DNA of 64,000 bases from PALSA-612 sp963776735 (GTDB lineage Bacteria > Actinomycetota > Thermoleophilia > Gaiellales > Gaiellaceae), in assembly GCA_963776735.1 (NCBI GenBank), contig CAVZNV010000023.1, positions 1 through 64,000 on the forward strand, read 5' to 3'. Of the stretch, positions 31,517 to 41,176 are shown in pieces (the first letter of the stretch is position 1; each line of letters starts with the position of its first letter). The translations under genes were made by a program, and so were the position numbers. The notes under the pieces are model-generated. The model had not been told where the DNA came from. It saw only the letters and a list, made by a program, of their open reading frames with translations, and made no database searches.

Positions 31517-34500
31517 CCTGGGCCGCGCCGGTGAGCTCGGGAACCGGCTGCGGACCCCGACCCGGAAGTCGAGGACCTGCGCAGACGACGTCGAGAGCGG
31601 GACAGCCGGAGCATGCGCGTTCGCTCGGCCGCGGCTCGAACACGCCCGATCGCACGCGGGCGATCGCCTCGGAGAGCTCGGCCTCCAGCGCCGGGACATC
31701 GGCGCGGGAGTATTCCGCCGACACGGTCTCCTCCGGCCGCTCGAGGAACGTGTAGACGACCTCAACCTCGTCGGCTCCCGCCCGGAAGCACGCGAGCGCG
31801 TAGACGAGCCGCTGGATCCGGTACTCGTCGTCGACCACCTCGGCCGGCGACAGCTCGCCGAGCGAGTTCGTCTTGTAGTCGACGACGAGCGCGCGTCCCT
31901 CGGCGACGTTCAGCAGGTCGAGGAAGCCGTGGAAGAGGACGCCGTCGTGCTCGAATGCGAACGGACGCTCTGGCCGCACGCCCTCGAGCCGGGCCAGCCG
32001 TGCCGCCAGCGCGGAGCCGCAGTACGCCTCGACGTGCTCCTGTGCCCGCTCGAGCTCTTCCCCGGTCACCGCCGGGTACCAGGCCCGTACCTGCTCGACG
32101 TCGGGCACGGCGGGCGACGCCGGATCGACCAGCTCGAGCAGCCGGTGCACCGCGTCACCGAGCTCGGTCGCGAGCAGCCCGCCCGCCGTCTCGGCCGGCA
32201 CAGCTCCGGGCCGGCGCTCGCGCATCCCCGCGACGCGCTCCGCGAAGAAGCGGTAGGAGCAGCGCTCGAAGAGCGCGATCGCGCTGTAGGACAGCGAGCG
32301 CACGTTGTAGAGCGGTGGTGCCGGCAGCGGTGCCAGCGCAGGCAGCACCGGGGCGATGCGCGCTTCACCGTCCGGCTCGGAGTCGAACAGCGAGAGCTGC
32401 TCGTTCGCCTTCGTCGGCTCGAGCTCTGACGTGGCCGGCTCGCCGACGGCGTCCGCGTCGTACCGCTCGAGCCGCAGCAGGAGACGCGCCGTGCCGCGCT
32501 CCAGCTCCACGGGCGCCTCGGCCGAGCGTGCCAGGTCCTCGCCCGGGTCGATCCGTTGCAGCACCCAGCCGATCGGCGTTTCGTCGGCCTTGTCGGGATC
32601 GAGCGCGCCCGAGACGATCAGGCGGTCGATCGCCCGCGTCATGGCGACGTAGTAGAGGCGCAGCCGCTCGGCGCGGTCCTCCGCCTCGCGCGCCGCGCGC
32701 ACCTCGTCGTAGGCGAACGCGGCGCGGCGCTTGCTCGTGTACGGGTCGGCGACCTTGAACCCGAAGCGACCGTCGGAGAGCGCGAGGATCTCGTCGGCGG
32801 CCGGAGCCGGCCGGTCGCGGCCCGCGTCGGCGACGATCACGACCTTGAACTCGAGTCCTTTGGCAGCGTGGATCGTCAGGAGCCGCACCGCGCCCGTTCC
32901 CTCCTCCTCCGCGACTGCTTCCAGCTCCCGCGCTCCGACGGCCTCCTGCCGCCGCACGAAGCGAACGAAGCCCTCGATGTCACGGCCGCGCAGCTCTTCG
33001 TACGACCGGGCAAGCCGCGCGAGCTTGCGCAGGTTGGCGTAACGGCGCTTGCCGTCCCACTGGGCGAGCACGGCCAGGTCGTAGTCGTGCTCCGAGACGA
33101 TCTGCTCGCACAGGTGCTCGAGCGGCAGCCGCGCAGAGGCGGCGACGAGCCGGTCGTAGCGCTGGCGGAAGGCGCGGAGCAGCCGCCCGTCCTCCGGGGC
33201 GAGTGCCTGCGGAAGCTCGCGCTCGACCCCCGTGAACAGCGGCCGCCGCGGCGCAGCGCGACGGATCAGCACGAGCGCGTCGTTCGAGACGCCGACGAAC
33301 GGCGAGGCGAGCACGGTCAGCAGCGACTCGTCGTCGTACCGGTTGTGCAGCAGGCGCAGGTACGCGAGCAGGTCGACCACCTGCTGCTGCCCGAAGTACC
33401 CCTTGCCCGTGGCGCGGTATGTCGGCAAGCCGGCGCGGCGCAGCTCCTCCTCGTACCATTCGGCGTCCGTTCCGGCGGCGAAGAGGAGCACGATCTCGCC
33501 GGGCTGCGCGGCGCCGGTGTCGACGAGCTCGCGCACTCGGCGGGCGATGTTGCGCGCCTCGCCGCGCCGCCAGTGCTCACCCGTTTCCTCGTAGCTCCCC
33601 TTGTCGGTGACGAGCAACTCGACCGGGTGGCCGAAGACCGGGTCGGGGAAGTCGCCGGAGGCTGCGAGCGGCTGGAACTCGTCGCCGAACTCGTCGCCGA
33701 AGAGATGGTTGACGGCCGCGAGGACCTCCGGCCGCGAGCGGTAGTTCCGCGTCAGCGCCAGCCCGCCACCCGACCGCTCGCGACGGTCGCGGAAGACGGC
33801 GACGTCCGCGTGCCGGAAGCCGTAGATCGACTGGAACTCGTCGCCGACGAAGAACATCTCGCGCTCGCCCGGGCCTTCGGTCAGCAAGTCGACGAGCTCG
33901 CACTGAAGGCGGTTCGTGTCCTGGAACTCGTCGACCATGACCGAGCGGAACCGCAGCTGCTCGCGCTCGCGGATCTCCTCGTGATCCGCCAGCAGGTCGC
34001 GCGCGGCGAGCTGGAGATCCTCGAAGTCGAGCGCCGACTCGCGCTCCTTCGCCGCCGAGTACGCGGCGTGGAAGCGCCCGAGCAACTCCTGCAGCAGCTC
34101 GCGGTCGCCGGCCGCGATCGTGTCCAGCGCCGCCTGCTCGACGCGCTTGCGCGCCTCCTCGTAGCTCGCCGCGCGCTCACCGCTCGCGCGGAATGCCGAC
34201 AGGTCGAGCAGCCGATCAGGGATCGGATTCGCGTCGAGCAGATCGCGGAGCGCCGTGGACTGGTCTCGCTGCCGCGCGGTGGCCTTGACGTCGCCGGCGA
34301 GGCAGCCAGCCGCCTCGCGCAGCTCGTCGAGCCGCGCCTCCAGCGGCGCCGCCTCGCCCAGCTCAAGCTCGAGCGGCCGGCCGGCTGCGCGGAGCGTCTC
34401 GTAGATGCCGATCAGCATCCCGCGGAGGCGGCCGCCACCGTAGGCGACGAGCAGCCGCGTGCGGTCGGGCTCCCCGCCTGCGCAGAACGCGCCGAGCGCC

Positions 34501-34892
34501 TCGTCGAAGGCCTCGCCGCGTAGGACGGACGCCTGCGCCTCGTCCAGCTCCCGGAAGCGCGGGTCGAGCCCGGCGGCGAACGGATAGGCGCGCAGCAGGC
34601 GGTTGCAGAAGCCGTGGATCGTGGAGATCCAGGCGCCGTCCAGCTCGCGCGCCGCGTCCGGACGTCCGCGCGCGAGGAGCGCCTCGCGGATGCGCGACCG
34701 CAGCTCGCCGGCCGCCTTGCGCGTGTAGGTGATGACGAGGATCGAGTCGACGTCGAGCCCGTCGTCGCAGACCGCACGGACGAAACGCTCGACGAGCACG
34801 GCCGTCTTGCCCGTACCCGCGCCGGCCGAGACGAAGACCTCGCCGCGCGCGTCGATCGCGGCCTGCTGCTCGGGGTTCGGCTGCCAGCTCAT
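31506..34892 (-). CDS. UvrD/AddA-like helicase-nuclease
   Basis: 1128 residues from ATG 34892, which overlaps the upstream stop (ATGA). Superfamily 1A helicase: Walker A SAGAGTGKT (residues 22-30), DEFQDTNR box II, LLTIHAAKGLEFKVV motif V. C-terminal PD-(D/E)XK nuclease with LVVDYKTNSLGE, preceded by a cysteine in LFERCSYRFFAERV and followed by CSGCPALDVVC, a four-Cys set like the iron-sulfur nucleases of AddB. Role: end resection at double-strand breaks with its partner. Confidence 0.9.
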   Translation of the reverse strand: MSWQPNPEQQAAIDARGEVFVSAGAGTGKTAVLVERFVRAVCDDGLDVDSILVITYTRKAAGELRSRIREALLARGRPDAARELDGAWISTIHGFCNRLLRAYPFAAGLDPRFRELDEAQASVLRGEAFDEALGAFCAGGEPDRTRLLVAYGGGRLRGMLIGIYETLRAAGRPLELELGEAAPLEARLDELREAAGCLAGDVKATARQRDQSTALRDLLDANPIPDRLLDLSAFRASGERAASYEEARKRVEQAALDTIAAGDRELLQELLGRFHAAYSAAKERESALDFEDLQLAARDLLADHEEIREREQLRFRSVMVDEFQDTNRLQCELVDLLTEGPGEREMFFVGDEFQSIYGFRHADVAVFRDRRERSGGGLALTRNYRSRPEVLAAVNHLFGDEFGDEFQPLAASGDFPDPVFGHPVELLVTDKGSYEETGEHWRRGEARNIARRVRELVDTGAAQPGEIVLLFAAGTDAEWYEEELRRAGLPTYRATGKGYFGQQQVVDLLAYLRLLHNRYDDESLLTVLASPFVGVSNDALVLIRRAAPRRPLFTGVERELPQALAPEDGRLLRAFRQRYDRLVAASARLPLEHLCEQIVSEHDYDLAVLAQWDGKRRYANLRKLARLARSYEELRGRDIEGFVRFVRRQEAVGARELEAVAEEEGTGAVRLLTIHAAKGLEFKVVIVADAGRDRPAPAADEILALSDGRFGFKVADPYTSKRRAAFAYDEVRAAREAEDRAERLRLYYVAMTRAIDRLIVSGALDPDKADETPIGWVLQRIDPGEDLARSAEAPVELERGTARLLLRLERYDADAVGEPATSELEPTKANEQLSLFDSEPDGEARIAPVLPALAPLPAPPLYNVRSLSYSAIALFERCSYRFFAERVAGMRERRPGAVPAETAGGLLATELGDAVHRLLELVDPASPAVPDVEQVRAWYPAVTGEELERAQEHVEAYCGSALAARLARLEGVRPERPFAFEHDGVLFHGFLDLLNVAEGRALVVDYKTNSLGELSPAEVVDDEYRIQRLVYALACFRAGADEVEVVYTFLERPEETVSAEYSRADVPALEAELSEAIARVRSGVFEPRPSERACSGCPALDVVCAGPRLPGRGPQPVPELTGAAQGAA

Positions 34893-37804
34893 GCGCGCCG
34901 GATCCTGCAGACGGTCCAGAGGTCGCACCAGGACGGGCATTCGTCGCCGCGCGGGTCGTGGCGCACGTCGCCCTCCTGGATGCGTACCGCGAACTCGCGC
35001 GCCTTCTCGCGGGCGGTCTCGACGCGCGACCAGAACGTCTCGTCGTCCACGTAGTCCTTGTCCGAAAGCCCGGGGAGCCCGTCCTCGCGTGCGTCCTCAC
35101 GCAGGAGCCCGCGCATCTTGCGCGCGCCCGCGAGCGGCCGGTAGAGCCCTCCGAGTGGCTCGATCCCGACCAGGTCACGCAGGACGAGCATGTAGAGCGG
35201 GATCTGGAGCCGCAGCTCCTTCTCGATCTCGGTCGCCGAGTGCGCCGCCTTGCCCGACTTGTAGTCGATCACGATCCCGCGCGCGCTGAACGGGTCGACG
35301 TCGATCCGGTCGATCTTTCCCGAGAGCGTGACGCCGCCGAGGTCGAGGCCGCGCTGGAGGTTCTGCGGCGAGCGCTCCGAGCCGAACGAGACCTCGAACC
35401 GCCGCGGGACGAGCGGCAACGGCTGCTCCGCCTCGGCGTGGACGAGCGCCTCGAGGTCGCGCCAGAGCGTCTGGTCGAGCTCGCGGCGCTGCAGGTCGCT
35501 CATGTCCATGCGGATGCCGGAGAGTGCGTCGTCGAGGCACGAGCGCATGAAGCGCACGGCGTCGTCCACACGGTCGGGCTCGACCCGGTCGGAGCCGAGC
35601 TCCTTCGGGAGCCCGTTGAAAAATCGGTTCAGCGCCGTGTGCGCGATGCTCCCCTTCAGCTTGGCGTCGACTTCCGCGTCGATGGAGCGCGGGTCGAGGA
35701 AACGCTCGACAAACCAGGCGGACGAGCAGTCGGCGAAGCGCTCGAGCTCGGTCACGCTGAAGGAGTCGCGTGCGCCGAGCGACTCGAGCACGAGCGGGTG
35801 CGTGAGCTTCGTCCGCCGCGTGAACGCCCGGCGAGCCCGGTCGAGGCGCCGATCCCAGCCGTTCGCGCAGGCGAGCGCCGACGCCTCGGCCGAGTCGGTC
35901 GCGTCGAGCCGCGCCAACGCGCGCAGCCGCTCGCGGTCGGTCCTCGCCTCCGGAAGCTCCCGCGTGAGCGCCGACAGCGGGCGGCGGATCGTCCAGCGGG
36001 CGACGTCGTCGGGCTCGAAGACGGCGCGGACGTCGTCCCAGAACGGGCTCGCCTCGCGCGGCGACCCGTCGTCCGTCGCGGCTTCGCGAACGAGGTAGAG
36101 GCGTCGCGAGGCGCGGGCGCAGGCGGTGTAGAAGAGATAGCGGTCGCGCTCGACGGCGCCGGCTCGCGCGAGCCGACCTCCGAGTCGCCGCCGGGCGGCG
36201 TCGTCGAGGAACGGCGACTCGCGCTCGCGCCGCGGCAGGCCGCCCTCTTCCAGCCCGAGCACGAACACGACCTCGAAGCGCCGCGTGCGGGCGCGGGCGA
36301 GGTCGAGCACCGCGAGCCGGCCCGATTCGCCCGCGCGGGGGCCGGGCACGGTCGCGTCCTCGAGCGCCGCGAGTACATCCTCGCGGGACAGGTCTCCTCC
36401 CCCGATCTGCCAGGCGGCAAGCTCGTCGAGCAGGCGGTGGACAGCCTCGAACGCGCGTAGATCGCGTCGTGCGTCCTCGGTCGCCGCAGGGCGGAAGGGC
36501 GAGTGCGCCGCCGCAGCCATGGCGCGGGCCTGCTCGCGCACGGCCTCGACCGGGTCGAGCTCCGAGCGCAGCGCGTTCACGTCGTGCAGCACGCCCGGGC
36601 GAAGCTTCTCGATCTCCTCTTCGACCCGTTCCGGCTCCGCGATCCCACGCCCGCGCAACCGGCCCTCGGCGAAGTCGACCTGGCGGCGCGAAAGGCCGGA
36701 ATACGGCGAGCGCAGGAAGCCGAAGAGGCTCGCGCGGTCGCCGCCGAGCCACGCGAAGCGCAGGAGCGAGCACAGCGCGGCACCGAACGGCGTGCGCGAC
36801 AGCCGCGCCGGGCCTTCGAGCGCGTAGGGGATGCCGGCGGTCCCGAAGGCGGTGCCGAGCGGCCCGGCGAAGCGCTCGACCGACGGGCCGACGACGGCGA
36901 TCGCCTCCGGCGCGAGCCCGCCGCGCACGAGGTCGAGCACCTCGTCTGCAACCAGCTCGAGCGCGGCCCGGGTGCCGGCGCCTTCGAGGAAGCGAACGGC
37001 CCCTCCGATCTCGACCGGCGAGGGCGGTGCATCCGCGAAGAGCGCCCGTTCCAGATGGGCCAGTGCGGGGTGCGCAACTTCGCCGAAGCGCGGCGGCAGT
37101 TCCTCGATGCGGCCGCCCGCGAGCCGGGCGAGATCCTGTGCTGTCTCCTGCACCGCGGCAAAGGCGGGCCGCCCCGGCTCGTACGGGAGCGAGACGGTGA
37201 CGTCGACCCGGCCGGCGAGGGTCTCGAGCAACCGCCACTCGGCACCCGTGAGGTCCTCGAAGCCGTAGGCGAAGACCGGGCGCCCGTCCCAGGCGTCCAG
37301 CTCGCCCGAGATCCGCTCGGCGGCCCTGGCGCGGAGGAGGTCGCGGTCCCAGAGATCGGCGCGGTCGAGCTCGGCACGATAGGCCGCGTACAGGCGGCCG
37401 AGATCCCCGTCGACCGCGGCCGGCTCGTGCAGCCCCGACTCGAGCTCGCCGATCGCGGCCAGCAGCACCGGGACGAACCCGCTCCGCCGAGCCGAGGCGC
37501 CGAGGCCGTTGAGCGTGACCGAGCCGAGTGCCCGCCTCGCGACGAGCGCCCGCTGCGCGTCGGACGCGGACGTGCGGTAGCCGGGCGAGGCCTGCGCGAT
37601 CTCCGTGAACAGGTCGTCGAAGGTCACGATGCGCCCGCCGAGAAGCGCGCCGGCCGTCGCGAGCAACTCCCGCTCGACCCGGTCGACGTCCGCCCGGTTT
37701 GGCACGATCAGGATAGGCTCCCGATCGATGTCGGCCAGGTAGCGATCGAGGAGTCGTGCGACTTTTCCGGCGTTCGCGGGGCCCGCGAGCAGCGTCAGCG
37801 GCAT
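34889..37804 (-). CDS. AddB-like helicase-related nuclease subunit
   Basis: 971 residues from ATG 37804. N-terminal P-loop remnant (LLAGPANAGKVARLLDRYL), a helicase-like middle with weak motifs (VFVLGLEEGGLP), and a C-terminal PD-(D/E)XK nuclease (IVIDYKSGKAAHS). Iron-sulfur ligands are FADCSSAWFVERF upstream and CPSWCDLWTVC at the extreme C-terminus, the AddB layout. Forms a break-processing complex with the AddA-like protein, to which it is translationally coupled. Confidence 0.88.
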   Translation of the reverse strand: MPLTLLAGPANAGKVARLLDRYLADIDREPILIVPNRADVDRVERELLATAGALLGGRIVTFDDLFTEIAQASPGYRTSASDAQRALVARRALGSVTLNGLGASARRSGFVPVLLAAIGELESGLHEPAAVDGDLGRLYAAYRAELDRADLWDRDLLRARAAERISGELDAWDGRPVFAYGFEDLTGAEWRLLETLAGRVDVTVSLPYEPGRPAFAAVQETAQDLARLAGGRIEELPPRFGEVAHPALAHLERALFADAPPSPVEIGGAVRFLEGAGTRAALELVADEVLDLVRGGLAPEAIAVVGPSVERFAGPLGTAFGTAGIPYALEGPARLSRTPFGAALCSLLRFAWLGGDRASLFGFLRSPYSGLSRRQVDFAEGRLRGRGIAEPERVEEEIEKLRPGVLHDVNALRSELDPVEAVREQARAMAAAAHSPFRPAATEDARRDLRAFEAVHRLLDELAAWQIGGGDLSREDVLAALEDATVPGPRAGESGRLAVLDLARARTRRFEVVFVLGLEEGGLPRRERESPFLDDAARRRLGGRLARAGAVERDRYLFYTACARASRRLYLVREAATDDGSPREASPFWDDVRAVFEPDDVARWTIRRPLSALTRELPEARTDRERLRALARLDATDSAEASALACANGWDRRLDRARRAFTRRTKLTHPLVLESLGARDSFSVTELERFADCSSAWFVERFLDPRSIDAEVDAKLKGSIAHTALNRFFNGLPKELGSDRVEPDRVDDAVRFMRSCLDDALSGIRMDMSDLQRRELDQTLWRDLEALVHAEAEQPLPLVPRRFEVSFGSERSPQNLQRGLDLGGVTLSGKIDRIDVDPFSARGIVIDYKSGKAAHSATEIEKELRLQIPLYMLVLRDLVGIEPLGGLYRPLAGARKMRGLLREDAREDGLPGLSDKDYVDDETFWSRVETAREKAREFAVRIQEGDVRHDPRGDECPSWCDLWTVCRIRRA

Positions 37805-37931
37805 CGCCGCCAGTCTACGGACGGGGTGGGACGATTCCGGGCGCGCCCGGAACGCGCTGTCCGGAACGTGCGGAGAAAAGCGAACGGGCGGTCGGCCCGC
37901 CCGTTCGCACGCCTGCCCTAGCCCATGGTTG

Positions 37932-38129
37932 CTACGCCGTGACCGACTTCGGCCGACGCCCGCGCCGGGCGACTGCGTTGCCGGGCATCCCGCCGGCGCA
38001 CCCGTCGCAGAGATCTGCCTGCTTCGATCCGCGACGTGCGTCGGTGTAATTGATGCGCATGAGGGCGCCCTTCCCGTCGCCGACTTCTGTGCCGCAGCTG
38101 TCGCACACCAGAACTGTCTTGCGAGCCAC
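37932..38129 (-). CDS. Small zinc-ribbon protein
   Basis: 65 residues from GTG 38129 with GGAGGA 8 nt upstream. Two pairs of cysteines (VCDSCGTE and LCDGCAGG) make a ribbon, with INYTDARRGSKQADL between, and a basic C-terminus (RRGRRPKSVTA). The domain resembles small actinobacterial ribbon proteins of unknown role, possibly nucleic-acid binding. The 130 bp upstream contain no gene. Confidence 0.75.
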   Translation of the reverse strand: MARKTVLVCDSCGTEVGDGKGALMRINYTDARRGSKQADLCDGCAGGMPGNAVARRGRRPKSVTA

Positions 38130-38260
38130 TTCTCGTCCTCCTTCGTTGGTTCGCCGCAGAACGGAAAAGAGTGTAGAGCAAAACGAGCGCGCGAACGAGT
38201 GAACATTTCTCTTCCATTTCACTGCCACTTGTCAATAGCAGCGCCGCGTAGAATCGCGCG

Positions 38261-39328
38261 ATGGACGCGAACACGATCGTCGTGCTGGAGGGAGACGAGA
38301 CCGGTCAGGAGCTTCTCGAAGAGGCGTTGCGAGTTCTCGAACCGGGCGTCGTCGACCTTTCGCTCGACTTCGAGCACTTCGACCTGTCGCTCGAGAGCCG
38401 GCGCGCCACCGACAATCGCGTCGTCTACGACGCCGCGCACGCGGTTCGCGACCGCGGACTTGGACTGAAGGCGGCGACCGTCACGCCGGAGCAGGCGGGC
38501 GACGTCGGTTCGCCGAATCGCATCCTGCGCGAGGAGATCGGCGGGCGCGTCATCGTCCGCACCGGACGGCGGATTCCCGGTATCGCACCGCTCGGCGGCG
38601 TGCACGCCCCGATCTCGGTCGTCCGGATGGCGGTCGGCGACGCGTACGGCGCGAAGGAATGGCGCGAGGGCGAAGGCGAGGACGAAGCGGCATTTCGAAC
38701 CGAGCGGATCGAGCGGCGCATCTGCCGTTCGGTGGCCGAATTCGCCTTTCGACTCGCCGAGCGGACCGGCGCCCGTGTCTTCGGCGGCCCGAAGTACACC
38801 GTCAGCCCGATCTACGAGGGAATGCTCAAGGAAGAGATGGACGCAGCCGCAGAACGGCATCCGCTCGTCACCTACCAGCCGCAACTCATCGACGCCACGT
38901 TCGCGCTGCTCCTCTCCGCGAGCGGTGATCCTCTGGTGATCCCGGCGCTGAATCGCGACGGCGATATCCTCTCCGACCTCGTCCTGCCGCTGTTCGGGTC
39001 GATCGCCGGATCGGAGTCGCTGATCGTCGGCTTCGGCGACGACTACGTGCCGACGGTCGTGCTGGCGGAAGCCGCGCACGGGACCGCACCGGCGTTGCGG
39101 GGGAAGAACGTCGCGAACCCGATGGCGATGATCCTCGCTGCCGCGGCGCTGCTCGCGTATCTCCCGGGTGGCGAGCCTGCGTCTCGGGCGATCCGGGAGT
39201 CGTGCCTGGAATCGGTCGCCGACGGCATCCGCACGGCCGACCTCTCCGGCCACTCCTCGACGACCGAGTTCACGGACGAGGTGATCCGGCGCGTGCGCCA
39301 GAAGCTCGAGATCTGGTCCGCGCTCTAG
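38261..39328 (+). CDS. Isocitrate/isopropylmalate-type dehydrogenase
   Basis: 355 residues. The beta-decarboxylating dehydrogenase fold: start VVLEGDETGQELLEEAL, Arg-rich substrate residues, metal-binding IPALNRDGDILSDL and EAAHGTAPALRGKNVANPMA, the cofactor loop. The EAAHGTAP...NPMA pattern is typical of NADP isocitrate and homoisocitrate-like enzymes. It lacks the conserved SxN substrate loop in its usual form, so the actual substrate is uncertain. Followed by a perfect hairpin. Confidence 0.88.
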   Translation: MDANTIVVLEGDETGQELLEEALRVLEPGVVDLSLDFEHFDLSLESRRATDNRVVYDAAHAVRDRGLGLKAATVTPEQAGDVGSPNRILREEIGGRVIVRTGRRIPGIAPLGGVHAPISVVRMAVGDAYGAKEWREGEGEDEAAFRTERIERRICRSVAEFAFRLAERTGARVFGGPKYTVSPIYEGMLKEEMDAAAERHPLVTYQPQLIDATFALLLSASGDPLVIPALNRDGDILSDLVLPLFGSIAGSESLIVGFGDDYVPTVVLAEAAHGTAPALRGKNVANPMAMILAAAALLAYLPGGEPASRAIRESCLESVADGIRTADLSGHSSTTEFTDEVIRRVRQKLEIWSAL

Positions 39329-39351
39329 CCAAGTAACACTGTGTTACTTGG
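39329..39351. promoter_or_regulatory. Perfect palindrome (operator candidate 2)
   Basis: CCAAGTAACA and TGTTACTTGG pair around CTG. The core AACACTGTGTT is the same as at 30813-30829. It lies between the ends of two convergent genes and has no T-tract, so a terminator is only one reading. A protein-binding site is the other. Confidence 0.45.
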
Positions 39352-39415
39352 TCAGGCGGTGGCGGCACTTGCGCGTGCGTCCTCGCGCGTGGCGTCCGCG
39401 AGCGAGCCGTCGCGC

Positions 39416-40006
39416 TCAGCTTGCTGCACGCTGGCGCGTGTCTGACGCGACGGTCAAGGAACCGTCGCGCCAGGCTTCGGCGAATACGCGCACGACCTCG
39501 GGGTCGAACTGTGTCCCGGCGCAGCGCTCGAGCTCGGCGAGCGCGAGCTGCTCCGTCATTGCGCGGCGGTAGGGCCGGTCGCTCGTCATCGCGTCGAACG
39601 AGTCCACCACCGCCAACACACGCGCCTCGGGCGGGATCGCCTCGCCCTCGACGCCGACCGGATAACCGCTCCCGTCCCACCGCTCGTGGTGGTAGAGCAC
39701 GCCCGGCACGGCGAGGCGCAGCGAGCGAACCTTCGCGACCATCCGCGCGCCTTCCTCGGGATGGCGGCGCATCTCGGCAAGCTCGTCCGCGCCCAGCGGC
39801 CCCGGCTTGCGCAGGATCCGCTCCGGGACGCGCAGCTTGCCGACGTCGTGGAGCGCCGCGCACATGCGCAGCACGTCGACGTCCGCCTCGTCCCAGCCGA
39901 GCCGCTCGGCGACCACTTCCGCCATCACGGCGACCCTGGCCGCGTGTCCGGCCGAGTGGGGATCGCGCGCTTCGATCGCGCGCGACAATGCCAGTAGATC
40001 CGACAT
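39416..40006 (-). CDS. HD-GYP domain protein
   Basis: 196 residues from ATG 40006. Full HD-GYP set: AALHDVGKLRVPE (HD motif), MRRHPEEGARM, VLYHHERWDGSGYP and LAVVDSFDAMTSDRPYR. The domain hydrolyses cyclic di-GMP. No sensor or receiver is fused, so it is a minimal enzyme. It may oppose the MshEN protein at 2.7-3.5 kb, which has a possible cyclic di-GMP ligand domain; that link is inference. Confidence 0.93.
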   Translation of the reverse strand: MSDLLALSRAIEARDPHSAGHAARVAVMAEVVAERLGWDEADVDVLRMCAALHDVGKLRVPERILRKPGPLGADELAEMRRHPEEGARMVAKVRSLRLAVPGVLYHHERWDGSGYPVGVEGEAIPPEARVLAVVDSFDAMTSDRPYRRAMTEQLALAELERCAGTQFDPEVVRVFAEAWRDGSLTVASDTRQRAAS

Positions 40007-40087
40007 GGCCCGGCTGAGTTCTCCCCGGGCCGCCGCGCTCCTTCCCCGGGCGGCCGTCCGACCGAACGGTATAGGCTCGGCTACGGC

Positions 40088-41176
40088 ATGCGGATCGGCG
40101 TTCCGAAGGAGACCGCGCCCGGCGAGCGCCGCGTGGCCCTCGTGCCAGAGGTCGTAGGCAAGCTCGCAGGCTCCGGCTTCGAGGTGCTGGTGGAGAAAGG
40201 CGCCGGAACCGACGCGTCCTTCACCGACGCGGCCTACGCGGACGCGGGCGCGAGCCTCGTCGACGACGTCTTCGGCCAGGCCGAAGGCGTCGTCAAGGTG
40301 CAGAAGCCGAGCGCGGACGAGGCCGCGAAGCTGCGCCGGGGCGACGTCCTGATCGGCTTCCTGCAGCCGCTGACGGATCAGGAGGGGATCGAGCAGCTCG
40401 CCAAGGCGGGCGTGGTCGCCTTCGCGATGGAGTCGATCCCGCGCATCACGCGCGCACAGCCGATGGATGCGCTCTCCTCCCAGGCGACGGTGTCCGGCTA
40501 CAAGGGCGCGCTGCTCGCGGCCGACCGCCTGCCGAAGTTCTTCCCGATGCTGACGACCGCTGCGGGCACCGTGCCGCCCGCGAAGGTGCTCGTCCTCGGC
40601 GCGGGCGTCGCCGGCCTGCAGGCCATCGCGACCGCGCGCCGTCTCGGCGCCGTCGTGTCCGGCTTCGACGTGCGGCCGGTCGTGAAGGAGCAGGTCGAGT
40701 CGCTCGGCGCGAACTTCCTCGACCTGGGCATCCGCGGCGAGGAGACGGAAGGCGGGTACGCAACCGAGCTGACGCCGGAGCAGCAGACGCAGCAGCAGGC
40801 CGAGCTCGAGAAGCGGCTGCCCGACTTCGACGTCGTGATCACGACCGCCGCGATCCCGGGGCGGCCGGCACCGAAGCTGATCCCGGCGACGGCCGTCCGC
40901 GCGATGCGGCCCGGCTCCGTGATCGTCGACCTCGCCGCCGAGACGGGTGGCAACTGCGAGCTGACGAGACCCGGCGAGGAGACCGTCGAGAGCGGCGTCA
41001 CGATCGTGGGCCTCACCAACCTGCCGAGCACGATGCCCGCGCACGCCAGCCAGCTCTACTCGCGCAACGTCGCCGCGCTCCTCACGCACCTGGCGCCCGA
41101 AGGCACGCTCACGCTCGACTTCTCGGACGAGATCACGGCCGGCGCGTGCGTGAGCAGAAAGGACGATGCCGCGTGA
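40088..41176 (+). CDS. pntA: NAD(P) transhydrogenase alpha subunit (AlaDH/PntAA)
   Basis: 362 residues. Start MRIGVPKETAPGERRVALVP is the standard opening of the alanine dehydrogenase/PntA family. The Rossmann loop is LVLGAGVAGLQAIATARRLG, and the C-terminal DFSDEITAGAC is typical of split PntAA. It binds NAD(H) in the proton-translocating transhydrogenase. Overlaps the next gene (GTGA), so all three subunits are made together. Confidence 0.96.
   Translation: MRIGVPKETAPGERRVALVPEVVGKLAGSGFEVLVEKGAGTDASFTDAAYADAGASLVDDVFGQAEGVVKVQKPSADEAAKLRRGDVLIGFLQPLTDQEGIEQLAKAGVVAFAMESIPRITRAQPMDALSSQATVSGYKGALLAADRLPKFFPMLTTAAGTVPPAKVLVLGAGVAGLQAIATARRLGAVVSGFDVRPVVKEQVESLGANFLDLGIRGEETEGGYATELTPEQQTQQQAELEKRLPDFDVVITTAAIPGRPAPKLIPATAVRAMRPGSVIVDLAAETGGNCELTRPGEETVESGVTIVGLTNLPSTMPAHASQLYSRNVAALLTHLAPEGTLTLDFSDEITAGACVSRKDDAA

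Noticed and set aside
31613..34523. Long plus-strand frames opposite the AddA-like gene
   Set aside because: Low-complexity Arg/Ala-rich products without motifs; the minus strand encodes a well-conserved helicase-nuclease.
39329..39351. Ordinary intrinsic terminator
   Set aside because: No T-tract on either strand, AT-rich arms, and a core shared with another palindrome, so an operator is preferred; termination is not excluded.
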